A stretch of DNA of 64,000 bases from Variovorax ginsengisoli (GTDB lineage Bacteria; Pseudomonadota; Gammaproteobacteria; Burkholderiales; Burkholderiaceae_C): NCBI RefSeq assembly GCF_030486595.1, contig NZ_JAUJZH010000002.1:62001-126000 (forward strand), written 5' to 3'. How positions within the stretch are numbered: position 1 is the first letter of the stretch; each line of letters begins with the position of its first letter. The notes beneath the pieces are model-generated. The model saw only the letters and a program-made list of their open reading frames with translations. It did not search any database and was not told the DNA's origin. Made by a program: the position numbers and the translations under genes. This document shows positions 38,388 to 48,087 of this stretch, one piece after another.

Positions 38388-39521
38388 ATGAAGTCCCTTC
38401 GCACTTCCACCAGGCCCGCCCAGCGCGGATTCACATTGGTCGAACTCATGGTCGGCCTGGTGCTGGGGATGCTGACCGTGCTGGTCATCACGCAGGTTCT
38501 GTCGACCGCGGAAGGGACGAAGCGTTCGATCACCATGGGCAGCGATGCACAGGTCAATGGGGCGCTGTCGCTGTTCACGCTTCAACGCGAGATCCAGCAA
38601 GCCGGGTATGGCGCCACCCAGATCCCGGAGGCTATGGGTTGCCAGATCAAGGGCAAGCGCGAAGGCGCGGCGGCATTCAGCCTCACATTGGCGCCGGTCG
38701 TCATCGCGAATGGCGGCGCGACACCCGACAACGACGCACCCGACACGATCACGGTGCTGCAGGCCCGCACCTCCGGCGTGTCGACACCGATGCTGCTGAC
38801 CGGCAACCACTCGCCCACCGACACGTCCTACGCCGTGGCGTCGTCGTTCGGCGCAGTGGTCAACAACATGATGATTGCGGTGCCCAAGGTGCAGGGCGCC
38901 GGGACTTGGTGCACCCTGTTCAACGTGACGAACGATGCGTCAGCGCCCCTGCTGAGCCTCGGCCCCACCCGCATACCCAACGCAACGGGCACCGCCGGTC
39001 CGTGGAATCACAGCGAGGTCTACCCCGCCGCGGGCTATGCGCTTGGCGACTCGCTCCTGAACATGGGCTCCCTGGTCTCGCGCACCTATTCCATCAGCAA
39101 TGCACACAGCCTCGCGGTCGCCGAACTCTCCGCCACCAGTGGCATCGTTGGCGCCGCGCAGGAACTCTATCCGCAAATCGTCAACCTGCAGGCCTTCTAC
39201 GGCAAGGACACCAACAGCGACGGCGTCGTCGACCTATACGACGCCACCACACCCTTGACGAACGACGGCTGGAAGCAGGTGCTGGCCATTCGCATCGCCG
39301 TCGTGGCGCGCAGCAACCAGTTCGAAAAGGAAGAAGTCACCACCAGCGCGCCGCTCTGGGACGTCGGCAGCACGGCGACGTTCAACGACGTCACCACCGC
39401 CACCTGCGGCAGCAGCAAGTGCATCTCTCTCAAGGTCGACCAGATCGATCAGTGGAAGCACTACCGCTACAAGATCTTCGACACCATCGTGCCGCTGCGC
39501 AATGTGCTCTGGAATTCCTAG
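38388..39521 (+). CDS. pilW: Type IV pilus minor pilin PilW
   Basis: 377-residue minor pilin, large as usual for PilW. Leader RTSTRPAQRG, then FTLVELMVGLVLGMLTVLVI with E+5. The globular domain contains LQREIQQAGYGATQIPEAMG, a PilW signature, and later YPQIVNLQAFYGKDTNSDGV. It begins 1 base after the pilV stop and its own stop abuts pilX, so the operon is tightly coupled. Confidence 0.88.
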   Translation: MKSLRTSTRPAQRGFTLVELMVGLVLGMLTVLVITQVLSTAEGTKRSITMGSDAQVNGALSLFTLQREIQQAGYGATQIPEAMGCQIKGKREGAAAFSLTLAPVVIANGGATPDNDAPDTITVLQARTSGVSTPMLLTGNHSPTDTSYAVASSFGAVVNNMMIAVPKVQGAGTWCTLFNVTNDASAPLLSLGPTRIPNATGTAGPWNHSEVYPAAGYALGDSLLNMGSLVSRTYSISNAHSLAVAELSATSGIVGAAQELYPQIVNLQAFYGKDTNSDGVVDLYDATTPLTNDGWKQVLAIRIAVVARSNQFEKEEVTTSAPLWDVGSTATFNDVTTATCGSSKCISLKVDQIDQWKHYRYKIFDTIVPLRNVLWNS

Positions 39522-40235
39522 ATGACTCCCATGACCCAGCGACCGCCATCGTTTCGCCGCATCGTTCGCGTACGCGCCCAGCGCGGCGTGTCGCTGCTGT
39601 TCGCGCTTCTCACCCTGGTTGCGCTGATGCTTTCGGCCCTCGCCCTGGTTCGATCCGTCGACACCAGTTCGCTGATGCTCGGGAACGTCGGCTTCAAACA
39701 GGATGCCACAGCGGCTGCGGATCAGGCGACACGTGAGGTGATCACCTGGCTCAGCGCCAATAAGTTCAACCTGAATTCGAACGTCCCCACGAAGGGCTAC
39801 TTCGCCAGCAACCAGGAATTCGAAGACGACGGCACCACGGTCAAGCCACCGCTGGATGTCACCGGGCGCCAGCTCGAGGGAACGGCCGATCGCCAGTTGA
39901 TCGACTGGGACGGAAACAATTGCCAGGGCGTGATTTCCGGCACCTACACCGGCTGCACAATCAATCCCATCGCAGGCACCGACGTCGGTGGCAACAAGGT
40001 CAGCTACGTCGTGCTGCGCCTTTGCTCGAAGGCCGGCGACTACACCACGGATTCGACCATCAACTGCGCCAAGTACTTCGGTGCGGGAAGCTCGACCACC
40101 CAGGACCACGGCGACCTCAACTACACCACGCGGCCCGAATTGCGTGCAGCGGCGTCCCCCTACTACCGCATCCTGGTGCGCGTATCCGGTGCTCGCAACA
40201 CCACGAGCTTCACCGAAACCATCGTGCACTTCTGA
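39522..40235 (+). CDS. pilX: Type IV pilus minor pilin PilX
   Basis: 237-residue minor pilin. The prepilin site is VRAQRG before VSLLFALLTLVALMLSALAL; position +5 is Phe, not Glu, as in PilX/GspK-type tip pilins. The mature region includes LMLGNVGFKQDATAAADQA, a recurrent PilX motif. Absence of E5 fits a tip or initiating position in the pilus. It directly follows pilW and precedes pilY1. Confidence 0.86.
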   Translation: MTPMTQRPPSFRRIVRVRAQRGVSLLFALLTLVALMLSALALVRSVDTSSLMLGNVGFKQDATAAADQATREVITWLSANKFNLNSNVPTKGYFASNQEFEDDGTTVKPPLDVTGRQLEGTADRQLIDWDGNNCQGVISGTYTGCTINPIAGTDVGGNKVSYVVLRLCSKAGDYTTDSTINCAKYFGAGSSTTQDHGDLNYTTRPELRAAASPYYRILVRVSGARNTTSFTETIVHF

Positions 40236-40276
40236 CCAGAAACGCAACAAGACGCCACTGGACGAGGAATCTTCCC

Positions 40277-43200
40277 ATGAACATGCCACCCATTCGATCC
40301 CGCTCGCGACGAGGCGAAGGCCTCGTTGCCCGCGTCCTCTCTCTGCTGCCGATCATCGCGGCAATGATCATCGCGGTGCCGCTGTCGACGGCGAAGGCGG
40401 ACACCGACATCTCGAATCAACCTCTCGCCACCCGTCCCAGCGTCTCGGCGAAGCCCAACCTGCTGTTCATCCTGGACGACTCGGGCTCCATGAACCTGAG
40501 CTACATGCCCGATGATCTCGGAGCGACCGGATCCAGTGATAGCCCCAACTCCACCTGGCGCGGCTATCGCTCGGCACAGTGCAACGGGCTGGCGTTCGAC
40601 CCGACACTCGAGTACCCGCCTCCCCTCATGGCGGATGGCGTCACCACCTATGCCAATGCCTCGTTCACCGCCGCGCCTTTCGACGGCTATGTCGTGGGGT
40701 CGCCGCCGACCGATCTTTCGAACAGCGTCTATTACAACTACAAGGGGACCCAGCCCCGGATGGGTTGGGTGTACACCAGCGCCGGCCCCGTCAACAACAC
40801 CTTCCTGCAGGAGTGCAAGACCAGCACCACCAGCTCCACCGCGGCCAACGCGCTGTTCGAGCCGGTCACGGTGACGAGCACTTCGGCCGAGGCCCAGAAA
40901 TACGCCAACTGGTACTCCTACTACCGCAAGCGCTACTTGCTGATGCGCACGTCGATGGGACGCGCCATTTCGAAGCTGGACGCGAGCTACCGGGTCGGCT
41001 TTTCCAGGATCAACAAGGACACGGTGACGAACGGCGACGACTTCCGGGACGTGAAGGATTTCAACACGCAGCAGAAGATCGACTTCTACGGCAGCCTCTA
41101 TGGTGCGACGCCCAGCGGAAATACGCCGCTGCGCAAGGCGCTTTCGAAAGCCGGGCGTTACTTCGCCAACAAGGTATCGGGCCAGGCCTACGACCCGGTC
41201 CAGTACTCTTGCCAGCGAAACTTCGCCCTGCTCTCGACCGACGGCTACTGGAACAGCAGCTACGGCGTCGACCTGGCGGGCAACAACGTCGGCCAGCAGG
41301 ACGGTGCCGAGGCCCGGCCCATGCGCGATGGAAGCGCGGTCGTCGACACCACCGTGGTGACGCATACCGCGTCGGCCACGCGGAATTCGACCGTTACAAC
41401 CACAAAGTCACGCACGGCCACACGCGAAACCGTGACGGTCGCTTCCACCGCCGGCACCGGCTCGTGCAACAACAACCGCTATTTGGTCCGAACCGAGACG
41501 CAAACACGCAGTGACACGGAGACCTCGACGGCCACGACGCCTCAAACCGGGACGGCGACCTATACGACGACCACCATCATGACGGACGGTGTTCTCACCT
41601 CCGGGCCGACCGACGGGAGCGTCACCACCTCGAACTGGATCAACGTTCCGCCGACGACGACGACAGGCCCCACGGCAGTGATCGGCGCGTGGTCGACCCC
41701 TGTAGTAACAACAGCCTGCCAGAGAAACGCAGGAGACGGAAAAGCTGTGACCACGGACACCGTCCCGAACTTCGGCAATACCGTGAATGCGACGACCTAC
41801 TCTACGCTCACGATAGGCGCTTACACCACCAGCGCCCCCGTCACGACCACAACGACCCCCGGCGGCACGCCCAACACGCTCGCCGACGTCGCCCAGTACT
41901 ACTACGCGACCGACCTTCGCACCAGCACGCTGGGCAATTGCACGGCCAGCAATGGCGAGAACGTCTGCGTCAACACGGTGCCTTCGACCGACAGCGATCC
42001 GGCCAACTGGCAGCACATGAACACCTACACGATCGGTCTGGGTGTCAGCGGCACGATCCAGTACGACCGGAACTACTTGACCCAGACCGTGGGTGCCTTC
42101 GCCGACATCAAGAGCGGCGCCGCCAACTGGCCGCAACCCGAAGGCTACAACTCCACCGGCAGCGGCGGCGACGCCACCAACGTCGACGATCTGTGGCACG
42201 CCGCCGTGAACGGGCGCGGCCGCTACTACTCGGCGTTGAACGCCAGCGACCTCTCGGCGGCCATCAGCGGCGTGGTGGAGTCGCTGACACCCGTGACGGG
42301 CGCATCGGCCGCGGCGGCGACGAGTTCGGTCGATCTGGTGTCGGGTGATGACAACCAGATCTATCGGGCCAGCTACACCACGCGGGAGTGGACCGGAGAC
42401 CTGCAGGCCTACGCCTTCAACGGCACCTCAGGGGTCATCGCATCGACGTATACCTGGTCCGCTCAGCAAAAACTTGACGCAGCCACCCCATCGGGTCGCA
42501 CGATCTATTTCAATGGGACCGGCGGGCTCCAGGCGTTCACTTACGACAACCTCAGCGCTGACCAGAAGACCTATTTCAGCGGCTTCTGCTCCAAGCCCGG
42601 GATGTGCACCGACGTGACCGCCGCGGCTGAAGTCACGCTGGCCAATTCGGGCACGAACCTGGTCAACTATCTGCGCGGCGAGAAGACCTACGACACGACC
42701 TCGACCATCGCGAAGCTCTATCGCGGCCGCGCCCATGTGCTGGGCGACGTGATCAATGGCGCTCCCGTACGGGTCGGCAAGCCGCCATTCACCTATGCGG
42801 ACGCCGGCTACGCGGACTTCGTGACGACCAACGCCAACCGGTCGCCAGTCGTGTACGTCGCGGCAAACGACGGCATGCTCCATGCAATCTCGGCAGCCAC
42901 GGATGGCACTGGGGGCCAGGAACTCTGGGCCTTCGTCCCGACGGCCGTGATGCCCAAGCTGTATAAGCTCGCCGACAAGAACTACTCCGTCAACCACCAG
43001 TACTTCGTCGACGGGCCGCCCATCATGGCGGACATCAAGGTCGGCAGCACCTGGAAGACCATCATGGTCGGCGGCCTTGGCGGCGGCGGCGGCTCCTACT
43101 ATGCGCTGGACATCACGGTTCCCAACCGGCCTGTGCTGCTTTGGGAGTTCACCAACGCCAATCTGGGTCTGACCTACGGAAATCCGGTGATCGGCAAGCG

Positions 43201-44137
43201 CGCCGATGGAACTTGGGTGGTCGCATTCGCCTCGGGCTACAACAACTCCGGCGGCGATGGCCAGGGCCATCTGTATGTGCTGAATGCCAACAGCGGTGAG
43301 GTCCTGCTCGATATGGCCACCGGAGTCGGCACCAGTGCAAGCCCGAGCGGGTTGACCAAGATCAACGCGTGGGTCACGGGCCGCACGAACAACACCATCG
43401 AGCGCATCTATGGCGGCGACCTGGAAGGCAATCTGTGGCGCTTCGACATCGACAACATGGTGTTGCCCCACCAGGCGGCTGTTCGACTGGCGAAGTTCCA
43501 GATCGACGCCTCCACGCCCCAGCCGATCACGACCAAGCCGGAATTGGTGGAGATCTCCAACAAGCCGGTGATCATCGTCGGTACGGGGCGGTATCTGGGC
43601 GTCACCGACATCGACAACACGAGCCAGCAGAGCATCTACGCCGTCAAAGATCCAATGACCGCGACGGGCTGGGGTGACGTGCGAGCCGATACGACCAATT
43701 TCGTGCAGCAGACGATCACGCTCAGCGGCTCGACCGCAAGCATTACGGACCTGCCGGTCGATTGGACAACGAAGGCCGGTTGGTGGGTGGACTTCAAGCA
43801 TTCGCGCGAACGCGTGACGACCAACATGGCGTTGCTCTCGGACACGCTCATGGTCGGTACGGCCATTCCGAGCGGAGATGCCTGTACGTCGGGCGGGTCG
43901 TCGTGGTTCTACAGCCTGGACGCGGCCAACGGTGGTGTTGTCAACACCAATTCTGTAGGAGAGCAATGGAGCGCCACATCGCTCATCGCCGGCCAGACCT
44001 TGGTGCGAGACGCCCGCGGCAATATCCGCAATCTCGTGCAGAACACGGACGGCACGATCACGCAGAAGGAGATCTCCGGATCCACCTCGGGTCTCGGGAG
44101 TGCGCGTCGCACCTCCTGGCGTGAATTGATGGATTGA
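40277..44137 (+). CDS. pilY1: Type IV pilus tip adhesin PilY1
   Basis: 1286-residue secreted or pilus-tip protein. After a signal peptide (LLPIIAAMIIAVPLSTAKA), the N-terminal part has a von Willebrand A-like MIDAS motif in PNLLFILDDSGSMNLSY. A long Thr/Ser-rich stretch lies at about residues 355-540. The C-terminal half is the PilY1 beta-propeller (PVVYVAANDGMLHAISAATD, YFVDGPPIMADI, GGLGGGGGSYYALDIT, EGNLWRFDIDNM). Such proteins balance pilus extension against retraction and mediate adhesion and surface sensing. ATG 40277 fits the signal peptide. The last pilus gene of the operon, followed by a hairpin. Confidence 0.92.
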   Translation: MNMPPIRSRSRRGEGLVARVLSLLPIIAAMIIAVPLSTAKADTDISNQPLATRPSVSAKPNLLFILDDSGSMNLSYMPDDLGATGSSDSPNSTWRGYRSAQCNGLAFDPTLEYPPPLMADGVTTYANASFTAAPFDGYVVGSPPTDLSNSVYYNYKGTQPRMGWVYTSAGPVNNTFLQECKTSTTSSTAANALFEPVTVTSTSAEAQKYANWYSYYRKRYLLMRTSMGRAISKLDASYRVGFSRINKDTVTNGDDFRDVKDFNTQQKIDFYGSLYGATPSGNTPLRKALSKAGRYFANKVSGQAYDPVQYSCQRNFALLSTDGYWNSSYGVDLAGNNVGQQDGAEARPMRDGSAVVDTTVVTHTASATRNSTVTTTKSRTATRETVTVASTAGTGSCNNNRYLVRTETQTRSDTETSTATTPQTGTATYTTTTIMTDGVLTSGPTDGSVTTSNWINVPPTTTTGPTAVIGAWSTPVVTTACQRNAGDGKAVTTDTVPNFGNTVNATTYSTLTIGAYTTSAPVTTTTTPGGTPNTLADVAQYYYATDLRTSTLGNCTASNGENVCVNTVPSTDSDPANWQHMNTYTIGLGVSGTIQYDRNYLTQTVGAFADIKSGAANWPQPEGYNSTGSGGDATNVDDLWHAAVNGRGRYYSALNASDLSAAISGVVESLTPVTGASAAAATSSVDLVSGDDNQIYRASYTTREWTGDLQAYAFNGTSGVIASTYTWSAQQKLDAATPSGRTIYFNGTGGLQAFTYDNLSADQKTYFSGFCSKPGMCTDVTAAAEVTLANSGTNLVNYLRGEKTYDTTSTIAKLYRGRAHVLGDVINGAPVRVGKPPFTYADAGYADFVTTNANRSPVVYVAANDGMLHAISAATDGTGGQELWAFVPTAVMPKLYKLADKNYSVNHQYFVDGPPIMADIKVGSTWKTIMVGGLGGGGGSYYALDITVPNRPVLLWEFTNANLGLTYGNPVIGKRADGTWVVAFASGYNNSGGDGQGHLYVLNANSGEVLLDMATGVGTSASPSGLTKINAWVTGRTNNTIERIYGGDLEGNLWRFDIDNMVLPHQAAVRLAKFQIDASTPQPITTKPELVEISNKPVIIVGTGRYLGVTDIDNTSQQSIYAVKDPMTATGWGDVRADTTNFVQQTITLSGSTASITDLPVDWTTKAGWWVDFKHSRERVTTNMALLSDTLMVGTAIPSGDACTSGGSSWFYSLDAANGGVVNTNSVGEQWSATSLIAGQTLVRDARGNIRNLVQNTDGTITQKEISGSTSGLGSARRTSWRELMD

Positions 44138-44158
44138 GATGCTTGCCAGCGCTACGGT

Positions 44159-44178
44159 CCTGCCCACGGAGGGGCAGG
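44159..44178 (+). terminator. Hairpin after pilY1
   Basis: CCTGCCC (44159-44165) and GGGCAGG (44172-44178) form a 7-bp stem with a 6-base loop, followed by atctttcgct. It may attenuate transcription between pilY1 and the next gene; the T run is weak. Confidence 0.45.
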
Positions 44179-44204
44179 ATCTTTCGCTCAGAAGGCGGAC
44201 CGAC

Positions 44205-44891
44205 ATGCGGGACGCGCTGCTGCTGTGCGTAGGCGTTTCCCTGGCGATTCACCTCTTCGCGTTGTCGCTTCGAGTGCCCATGCACCGCGCAGGCCAGCCG
44301 TCTCCAACGCGCGTCGCGGCTCCCGAACCATTGCGCGCCCGCCTGATTCAAGGCCGCGCAGAGGATCGGCTCGCCCTCGCAGCCGAACAGGCCGATGCGG
44401 CACCCAGGGCGGCGACGACCCCAGCCGACTCATCGGCCGGGCCCAACTCAGAGCCCGCTTCGCGCCGTGTGAGCAGGAATTCCGAACCTTGGTCAGCAGA
44501 GCCCACCGCTTCTGCGCAGCCACGACTGGAGGCGCCGGCCACATCCAAGGATTCCGCTGCCGCCCCGCTGAACAGCATTCGGGATGAATACCTGCCCCGG
44601 TCGCAACTGACCGTCGCGCCAGTCGCACAGACGCCCGCCATCCTGCTTCCGCCGCTGGGGCAAGACGATGCCACTCGACGCACCGGCGTGCTTTCGCTTT
44701 TCATTGACGCAGAAGGTCGCGTACGACGGGTCGAAGCCCACGAGCCCCTGATGCCCGAACCCTTCGAGCAGGCCGCACGGGAAGCATTCATGGGGGTTCG
44801 GTTCTCTCCCGGTGAACGGGATGGGCAAGCAGTGAAATCCAGGATACGAGTGGAGGTTGTGTTCGACGGGGCATCGCTGGCGACTCCGTAG
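44205..44891 (+). CDS. TonB C-terminal-like periplasmic protein
   Basis: 228 residues from ATG 44205 after GGcGGAcc; an in-frame ATG at 44139 lies before the hairpin and is less likely. An N-terminal anchor (LLLCVGVSLAIHLFALSLRV) is followed by a Pro/Ala/Ser-rich linker of about 100 residues. The C-terminal domain resembles the TonB fold (GVLSLFIDAEGRVRRVEAHE, FEQAAREAFMGVRFSPGERD, KSRIRVEVVFD). No exbBD is nearby. It may link the inner membrane to the pilus or outer membrane, but that is speculation from position. Confidence 0.7.
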   Translation: MRDALLLCVGVSLAIHLFALSLRVPMHRAGQPSPTRVAAPEPLRARLIQGRAEDRLALAAEQADAAPRAATTPADSSAGPNSEPASRRVSRNSEPWSAEPTASAQPRLEAPATSKDSAAAPLNSIRDEYLPRSQLTVAPVAQTPAILLPPLGQDDATRRTGVLSLFIDAEGRVRRVEAHEPLMPEPFEQAAREAFMGVRFSPGERDGQAVKSRIRVEVVFDGASLATP

Positions 44892-44930
44892 ATGTGAGAC
44901 GCGAACACTACCGACTGGTTGCGCCAAGAT

Positions 44931-45252
44931 CTATCGCGCATTCGACTTTGCTTTCAGTGCCTTGCGCGCCGCCTTTCGCAGGACCTTTTGCAGCGATTCG
45001 CAGGCGGCATCGACGTCTTGCATCCGGCGCTCGAACTCCGCATTGACCGCCGCCACGAGGGCGCCCAGTTCGGTCGGCGTGGCGCTGAATTCGTCATGCT
45101 CGCACAGGTGAAAGGGGCGGATGAAACGCTCGATGCAGACGCTGGCACGGTACACGTCTTTCAGGTCGCCCAATCGGTCGCCGATGTCGATGGAGCGGCT
45201 TTGGGCGGGCGTGGCGGGGAAAGTGCGCGGGTGCGCGAGAGGGTTTTGCCAT
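44931..45252 (-). CDS. Small hypothetical protein, frame broken by one base
   Basis: A strong start (GGAGG, then 5 bases, then ATG 45252) opens MAKPSRAPAHFP. The run CCCC (plus strand 45216-45219) then shifts the frame. With one C less, the sequence continues ATPAQSRSIDIGDRLGDLKD, then YRASVCIERFIRPFHLCEHD, and on to LRKAARKALKAKSNAR and a stop at 44931, giving about 106 residues. As written, the start frame ends after about 53 residues. No function is recognised. The C terminus is basic and probably helical. Preceded by a heavily structured leader. Confidence 0.6.
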
Positions 45253-45500
45253 GATGGCCTCCAAGCGGTGCGGTTTGCTACAACCGCCGCCCCCAACGCC
45301 AATTGGTGGCGGCGACTCGAACAGGTTGGCGTACAGGGCACCGCTTGCGCGAACCGGCGAGCCTTGCGGCTCCCCGTCCGAGCCGCCAAAAAATGGAGGC
45401 ACGAACGACAAAGCCGCAGACCCTCTGCGGTAAAGACTGCGGCTTATGTCGCAGCGGTGCTTTGGGACGCCAATCCCGATCACGCCTCTTTTTGACGTGA
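45253..45500 (-). other. Structured leader before the small hypothetical gene
   Basis: About 250 bases with no good ORF of its own but several strong hairpins. The clearest is AAGCCGCAG (45411-45419) with CTGCGGCTT (45437-45445). A shorter competing stem uses CCGCAGA (45414-45420) with TCTGCGG (45424-45430). Further in, GGAGCC-gcaa-GGCTC and a CCGCC…GGCGG stem precede the GGAGG-ATG. The layout suggests a cis-acting RNA or attenuator. No named family was recognised. Confidence 0.45.
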
Positions 45501-45541
45501 CGGCCGCAGTACAGCGACGAGGCTTGGCCGATGCAGCGGGC

Positions 45542-46825
45542 TCAGGCGCGCACGACGTTGGACGCCCGCTCCAGATAGACACCCCGCGTATCGACGATCA
45601 GCTTGGCGTTCGCCTGGATCATCGGGTAGTCGAACACATCATGATTCGTTGCCACCAACACCACGTCGAAGGAGGCCACGGACTCGGGCGTGAGGTCAAC
45701 GCTCGCGAGGTCGAAGTGATGCTCGCGCATGGTCGGGAACACGGGCACCCACGGGTCCGCGTAAGCCACGATCGCACCGCGTGCCTCGAGCAATTCCATG
45801 AGCACGACGGCCGGCGACTCGCGCATGTCGTCGACGTTCTTCTTGTAGGCGATGCCGAGGACCAGGATGCGGCTGCCCTTCACGGCGCGTTCGCGTTCGT
45901 TGAGCGCGTCATTCACCTTCTGGACCACCCACTGCGGCATGTCGCTGTTGACCTGGCCCGCGAGTTCGATGAAGCGGGTGTTGACGCCGTACTCTCGCGC
46001 CTTCCAGCTCAGGTAGAAAGGGTCGATCGGGATGCAATGGCCACCGAGGCCCGGGCCTGGGTAGTAGGGGACGAAGCCGAAGGGCTTGGTTGCAGCGGCG
46101 CGGATGACCTCGTAGATGTCGATGCCCATGCGATCGGCGATGATCTTCATTTCGTTGACGAGTCCGATATTCACCGCACGATGAATGTTCTCGAGCAGCT
46201 TTGTCATTTCCGCGGCTCGCGTGGAGCTCACGGGGACGACCTTGTCGATCACGCGGCTGTAGAGCGCCACGCCGGCAGCCAAGCATGCCGGTGTGGAACC
46301 GCCAATGACCTTGGGGATGGTCTGGGTCCTGAAATGTGGATTGCCCGGGTCTTCGCGCTCGGGCGAGAAGACGAGAAAGATGTCCTCCCCGACCTTGAAG
46401 CCGCGCGATTCGATGCGCGGCCGCAGTTCCTCTTCCGTGGTGCCGGGGTACGTCGTGCTTTCGAGCGAGATCAATTGGCCAGCCCGAAGATGGGGCACCA
46501 GCGCTTCCGTAGTGCCGATCACGAAGCGCATATCGGGTTCACGATGTGCGTTGAGCGGTGTCGGAACACATATGATCAGCGCGTCGACTTCGCTCGCACG
46601 AGAGAAGTCAGCGGTCGCTGAGAACCCCAGACTGCATCCATGCTGCACCGCCGCGTCGCCAATGTGCTTGATGTAGCTTCGGCCTTCGCCGATGGCACGA
46701 ATCTTCGACTCGTCGACGTCAAAGCCCAAGACGCGGATGCCGGTTTCGGCAAAGCGCAGCGCGAGGGGCAGCCCGACATAGCCCAACCCGATCACGCCCA
46801 CAGCGCGCACATTGGCCTGCTTCAA
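45542..46825 (-). CDS. wbpA: UDP-N-acetylglucosamine 6-dehydrogenase-type nucleotide sugar dehydrogenase
   Basis: 427-residue NAD-dependent dehydrogenase oxidising a UDP-sugar at C6 to the uronic acid for surface glycan synthesis. An N-terminal Rossmann motif ([20 protein letters not shown]) is followed by [16 protein letters not shown] and [11 protein letters not shown]. The active site is [20 protein letters not shown] with the catalytic Cys, and the C-terminal domain has [19 protein letters not shown]. Motifs fit WbpA/WecC/TviB; exact substrate unproven. The start is TTG 46825, supported by AGGAG seven bases upstream. Divergent from the GT4 gene with a 29-base gap. Confidence 0.88.
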   Translation of the reverse strand: MKQANVRAVGVIGLGYVGLPLALRFAETGIRVLGFDVDESKIRAIGEGRSYIKHIGDAAVQHGCSLGFSATADFSRASEVDALIICVPTPLNAHREPDMRFVIGTTEALVPHLRAGQLISLESTTYPGTTEEELRPRIESRGFKVGEDIFLVFSPEREDPGNPHFRTQTIPKVIGGSTPACLAAGVALYSRVIDKVVPVSSTRAAEMTKLLENIHRAVNIGLVNEMKIIADRMGIDIYEVIRAAATKPFGFVPYYPGPGLGGHCIPIDPFYLSWKAREYGVNTRFIELAGQVNSDMPQWVVQKVNDALNERERAVKGSRILVLGIAYKKNVDDMRESPAVVLMELLEARGAIVAYADPWVPVFPTMREHHFDLASVDLTPESVASFDVVLVATNHDVFDYPMIQANAKLIVDTRGVYLERASNVVRA

Positions 46826-46854
46826 ATCAATACTCCTTGGGAATTACCCGTTTG

Positions 46855-48087
46855 ATGAAACACCCTGGCAATGAACCTTTGACAGTGGCGAATCGTACAC
46901 CGCGGATTCTCCTTGTTACACGCAATCTGCCGCCACTGGTCGGCGGCATGGAGCGGCTCAATTGGCACATCGCGCAAGAGCTTTCGCGCTACGCGCAGGT
47001 GCGTGTGCTTGGGCCGAAAGGAAGCGCGTCGCTGGCTCCGGAAGGGGTCGCGATCGACGAGGCCACCAGCGTGAAGATGGGGCCGTTCCTGCTCCAGGCC
47101 TTCTTCAGGTGTTTGCGGATCGCGCGGCGCTGGCGCCCCGACATCATCATGGCCGGCAGCGGCCTGACAGCCCCCATCGCCGTGATCGTGGCCAAGCTCT
47201 GCGGCGCCAGGGCGGTTGTATATGCACACGGGCTCGACCTGACGGTCGACCATGCGGTCTACAGGCACGTGTGGCTGCCTTTGATCGCGCGGGCGGACAC
47301 GGTCATCGTCAACAGTTCGGCGACGCGCGAACTGGCCCTCCGCGCGGGTGTTCGGGGCGACCGGATCCGGATCGTCCATCCCGGCGTCGAGTTGCCCGCC
47401 ATCTCGGAACCGGGCGACCTGCAGGATCTGGCGGAGTTCAGGCGCAAGCACGATCTCGGACCTGGGAAGCTGCTCATCTCCGTGGGCCGACTGACGCCGA
47501 GAAAAGGCATTCTGGAATTCGTGCGGGACGTGCTGCCGGGCATCGTCGCGCACGTGCCGCAGTGCACCCTCGTCATCGTCGGCGACGCACCGGTTCACGC
47601 CCTGGCCGCGGCAAGCCAGAGCGTCGAAAGCATCCAGGCCGTCGCGCGCGAGGCGCGCGTGGGGGTGAACATCCGCTTCCTCGGCAAGATCACCGACGAT
47701 GAACTGTCGATGGTCTACAGGATCGCGAACCTGCATGTCTTCCCCGTCCAACTGCGGCCCAACGACCCGGAGGGCTTCGGCATGGTCGCCATCGAGGCGG
47801 CTGCACGCGGCGTCGCCACCGTCGCTTACCGGGTGGGCGGCGTGCCGGATGCGGTGGCCGAGGATCGGTCGGGCCGTCTGATTGAACCGGGAGACTCCCC
47901 GGCCTTCGCCGCGGCGACCATCGCACTGCTCGATCATCCGCTGTCGTCAGAGGACACCAAGGCCTTTGCGCGCCGCTTTGCGTGGGATCGAATCGGAAGG
48001 CAGCTGGCTGCTGCCATCGGGCTGGATGTTCCTATCGAAGACCGTGCATCCTCGCCATGGGTGAACGAAGAAAAGCTCGTGCCCTAG
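46855..48087 (+). CDS. GT4-family glycosyltransferase
   Basis: 410-residue retaining glycosyltransferase with the GT-B fold. The N-terminal domain begins PRILLVTRNLPPLVGGMERL (glycine loop). The nucleotide-sugar half has LLISVGRLTPRKGILEFV, a basic-residue phosphate site, and the EX7E motif in NDPEGFGMVAIEAAARGVAT. A frame extension to TTG 46837 exists; ATG 46855 is used. Only gene of the cluster on the plus strand; its stop overlaps the convergent methyltransferase stop by four bases. Sugar specificity unknown. Confidence 0.87.
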   Translation: MKHPGNEPLTVANRTPRILLVTRNLPPLVGGMERLNWHIAQELSRYAQVRVLGPKGSASLAPEGVAIDEATSVKMGPFLLQAFFRCLRIARRWRPDIIMAGSGLTAPIAVIVAKLCGARAVVYAHGLDLTVDHAVYRHVWLPLIARADTVIVNSSATRELALRAGVRGDRIRIVHPGVELPAISEPGDLQDLAEFRRKHDLGPGKLLISVGRLTPRKGILEFVRDVLPGIVAHVPQCTLVIVGDAPVHALAAASQSVESIQAVAREARVGVNIRFLGKITDDELSMVYRIANLHVFPVQLRPNDPEGFGMVAIEAAARGVATVAYRVGGVPDAVAEDRSGRLIEPGDSPAFAAATIALLDHPLSSEDTKAFARRFAWDRIGRQLAAAIGLDVPIEDRASSPWVNEEKLVP

